8,883 bases of DNA from Burkholderiaceae bacterium (GTDB taxonomy: Bacteria; Pseudomonadota; Gammaproteobacteria; Burkholderiales; Burkholderiaceae_C), in assembly GCA_017853735.1 (NCBI GenBank), contig JAFMJA010000098.1, forward strand, positions 1-8,883, written 5' to 3'. Below are positions 6,844-8,883 of this stretch, in pieces. Under the pieces are notes generated by a model, which made no database searches, was not told the DNA's origin, and was given only the letters and a program-made list of their open reading frames with translations. A program made the position numbers and the translations under genes. Positions within the stretch are counted from its first letter, which is position 1. Each line of letters begins with the position of its first letter.

Positions 6844-8883
6844 GTGACCAATTCCTCTGCCGCCTTAGCGCCCGACCTCCAGCAACTTGATGCTTTGACC
6901 GGGGGGGCTTTCAGCGCTGCCACTGCGGGTGAGCGCGCTGCCCGGGTGCGTGCCTGGCTGGCCAGCGAACCAACGCCCGAGCAGATGCAGCGGGTATTCA
7001 AGGAGCTCAGCGTCAAGGACAAGGGCGCGGCCAAGCTGTTGCGCGAACGGCTGGACGACCTGCGACGGGCCAGAAATCAGGAAGCCATGGCTGCGGAGTG
7101 GGCCAGCAAGGCTGAAGCATTGCTCCAGGCGGCCCGTTTTCATGTAGCCGATGCGCTGGCCTGGCAGCGTGATGCAGCCAAAGCGGGAGCCCCGCTGGGC
7201 CGGGAACCCTTGGCCGGACTGAAAACCCAGCTGGTCGATCGCATCAAAGCCATTGAAGACCTGCAGCACCGGGCGCAGGTTCAGCGTGAGGCGGCTCTCT
7301 TGCTGGCCCAGCGTATTGAAGTCTTGTCTACCAAAGCGCTGCAGGAAGCGCTGGCTGCTTTGGCTGGCTTGCACGACGATGTGGCTGCCTGGCGCCTGCA
7401 GGCCGATCACTTGCTGTCCGATGCGCATTGGGAGAGTGTTGATTTGCGCTTTGCCCCCATGCTGGAAACCGCCCGCAGCCAGCTGAGCCTGGTCTGGGAG
7501 GCCTTCTGCGCGGCCATTGATTCAGCGCGATTGGCCCAGTCTGACGCCAATGCCCCCCTTCCACTGGTACCTGTCTGGGCAGACGAATTGCGGCTGGCGC
7601 GCGGTGAATTGGTGTCCGAGCCGCCCTCGGCCAAGCCAGCAGTGGCGCCCGAAGTGATCGAGCTGGCCACGACAACCGTGCAGCAGGCACTGCAAAAGCT
7701 GGAGCTGGAGGTGGCCGAGGGCCATGGCAAGGCCAGCACGGGCGCGGCAGCTGCCTTGCGCCAAGCCCTCAAAGACCATGGCCGGCATATTGATGGCAAG
7801 CTGGACAAGCAGGCCCACGCTGCCCTGGCGGCTGCTGGCGAACTGGAAGGCTGGCAGCGCTGGCGGGCTGACCAGTTGCGTCAGGAGTTGCTGACCAAGG
7901 CTGAGGCCTTGCTGAACCGGCCCGAAGGTCAGGCCCTTGGCGGACGCAAGATGCAGGAAACCTTGCGCTCCTTGCGCGAGCAATGGAAGCAGACCGATCA
8001 GGGGGGTGTGCCCAACCATGCCCTGTGGAAACGATTTGACGAGGCCTGCAATCAGGCGCACAAGGTGGTGGAGGCCTGGCTGGAGAAAGTGCGTGCCGAA
8101 GCGGCCGCGCAACGCGCCAAGCGTTTGGCCTTGATCGAGGAGGTCCGCGCCTGGGCTGCCGCCCATGAAGGCCAGAGCGCACCGGACTGGAAGTCGATCC
8201 ACCGCGAGTTGCACCAATTTGCCGAGCGCTGGCGCGAAGCAGGCCATTTGAGCGAAAAGCAGTTTGCTGAACTGCAGCCGCAATGGAAGGCCGTGCTGGC
8301 ACAGGCTGGTTCTGCTCTGGCCCAAGCCCAGGCGCAAAGCCTGAACAGAAGGCAGGCCATGATTGAAGAGGCCAGCGCCCTGGGTGAGGCACCCGTGTTG
8401 CGCATCGATGCTGTCAAGGCCTTGCAGCAGCGCTGGCAGGCCGAAGCCCATGCCGTTCCGCTCGAGCGCCGCCAGGAACAAAAATTGTGGGATGCCTTCC
8501 GTCAGCCGATCGATGCGGCTTTCAACCGCAAGACCGCAGCCCGCGAGCAGGCCATCGCGTCGATGAGTGCGCGCGATCGTAAGGTGATCGAGGCAGCCAA
8601 AACACTCGAAGCTGCCAATGCCTCTGGCGATGCTCAGGCCATCCGGGCTGCCATGGCCGCCCTGCATTCTGCGCAGCAAGGCTTGGATGTGCCTGAACCT
8701 GCTGCACAGCCAGCTGCTGATCTGGTCGCCAGCCCGGCTGTCGCCCCAGACTCAGCGCAGAGCTCAGCCCAGAACTCAGACAGCGGCACGTCTGAAACCA
8801 GGGAAGAGGCCAGCCCGGCCGAGGTTGGCCAAGCGGTAGGCGAAAAAGCTGAGGAAAAGGCTGAGGAAAAGGCTGAAGAGAAG
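6844..8883 (+). CDS. DUF349 domain protein (3' end outside window)
   Basis: The frame is open for 680 codons from GTG 6844 to the window end with no stop. The protein is Ala/Gln/Glu/Arg-rich and almost entirely helical by eye, likely cytosolic, with no signal peptide. DUF349-type segments with paired Trp landmarks lie at about residues 370-425 (W381, W395 in LWKRFDEAC), 445-495 (W449, W463, W481) and 520-570 (W531, W549 in LWDAFRQPIDAAF). After about 600 a low-complexity Ala/Ser/Pro/Glu tail ends in GEKAEEKAEEKAEEK. GTG 6844 is chosen because the following DALTGGAFSAATAGERAARVR matches the start of related proteins as I recall them; TTG 6838 is an alternative. No Shine-Dalgarno sequence precedes either, and the first in-frame ATG is 6985. 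The molecular function of DUF349 proteins is not established. A G7 tract (6901-6907) lies near the 5' end. Confidence 0.85.
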   Translation, partial: MTNSSAALAPDLQQLDALTGGAFSAATAGERAARVRAWLASEPTPEQMQRVFKELSVKDKGAAKLLRERLDDLRRARNQEAMAAEWASKAEALLQAARFHVADALAWQRDAAKAGAPLGREPLAGLKTQLVDRIKAIEDLQHRAQVQREAALLLAQRIEVLSTKALQEALAALAGLHDDVAAWRLQADHLLSDAHWESVDLRFAPMLETARSQLSLVWEAFCAAIDSARLAQSDANAPLPLVPVWADELRLARGELVSEPPSAKPAVAPEVIELATTTVQQALQKLELEVAEGHGKASTGAAAALRQALKDHGRHIDGKLDKQAHAALAAAGELEGWQRWRADQLRQELLTKAEALLNRPEGQALGGRKMQETLRSLREQWKQTDQGGVPNHALWKRFDEACNQAHKVVEAWLEKVRAEAAAQRAKRLALIEEVRAWAAAHEGQSAPDWKSIHRELHQFAERWREAGHLSEKQFAELQPQWKAVLAQAGSALAQAQAQSLNRRQAMIEEASALGEAPVLRIDAVKALQQRWQAEAHAVPLERRQEQKLWDAFRQPIDAAFNRKTAAREQAIASMSARDRKVIEAAKTLEAANASGDAQAIRAAMAALHSAQQGLDVPEPAAQPAADLVASPAVAPDSAQSSAQNSDSGTSETREEASPAEVGQAVGEKAEEKAEEKAEEK
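8848..8883 (+). repeat. 12-base in-frame tandem repeat encoding A-E-E-K, cut by the window end
   Basis: GCTGAGGAAAAG repeats at 8848-8859 and 8860-8871, with a variant copy (GCTGAAGAGAAG) at 8872-8883. It encodes AEEK units in the charged tail of the DUF349 protein. The number of units cannot be known because the window ends inside the array. Confidence 0.85.

Noticed and set aside
7522..8679. Long minus-strand open frame opposite the DUF349 gene
   Set aside because: It is Leu/Gln/Gly-rich, as expected from the complement of a GC-rich Ala/Glu/Gln coding sequence, and no known family is recognisable; the plus frame has clear DUF349 features.

Overview
The window looks like a chromosome segment of a betaproteobacterium of the order Burkholderiales, most likely family Comamonadaceae (Rhodoferax/Polaromonas-like). 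This rests on recalled protein similarity (GlyA beginning MYQRNILVEQ, the glyA-nrdR pair, a DUF349 protein with the DALTGGAFSAATAGERAARVR opening, a PilY1 with inserted repeats) and on high GC content. No database search was possible. No rRNA, tRNA, CRISPR array, insertion sequence or phage module was found.

Layout. Bases 1-2778 (+) hold the C-terminal part of PilY1, the type IV pilus tip adhesin and regulator, cut by the left edge. It carries four tandem domains of about 70-75 residues spliced into a normally continuous stretch just before its beta-propeller. A FimT/GspH-type minor pseudopilin follows at 2919-3470 (+). These two genes are the end of a type IV pilus assembly cluster. They converge on a minus-strand block that reads, in transcription order, a membrane-anchored lytic transglycosylase (6202-5402), serine hydroxymethyltransferase glyA (5205-3961) and the ribonucleotide reductase repressor nrdR (3959-3510). 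glyA and nrdR are separated by one base. A 641-base region without a gene (6203-6843) lies between the divergent lytic transglycosylase and DUF349 genes. The right end (6844-8883, +) is a long helical DUF349 protein, cut by the right edge within a Glu/Lys/Ala repeat.

How the parts relate. PilY1 and FimT belong to pilus biogenesis. GlyA supplies glycine and one-carbon units for purine and thymidylate synthesis, and NrdR represses ribonucleotide reductase genes according to nucleotide state, so this pair links precursor supply with dNTP control. The lytic transglycosylase remodels peptidoglycan and sits upstream of glyA on the same strand, but a 196-base gap with a terminator-like hairpin suggests a separate unit.

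Most of what the genes do not explain is in the non-coding DNA. The lytic transglycosylase has a near-consensus sigma70 promoter with an FNR-like palindrome upstream and a long structured leader. The glyA leader has competing CCCTC/GAGGG pairings next to a start codon without a Shine-Dalgarno sequence. The intergenic gap also holds an NrdR-box-like palindrome, a GC-rich hairpin and a 14-base tandem repeat. I see no clearly new multi-gene system; the best candidates for something undescribed are the PilY1 domain insertion and the two structured leaders.
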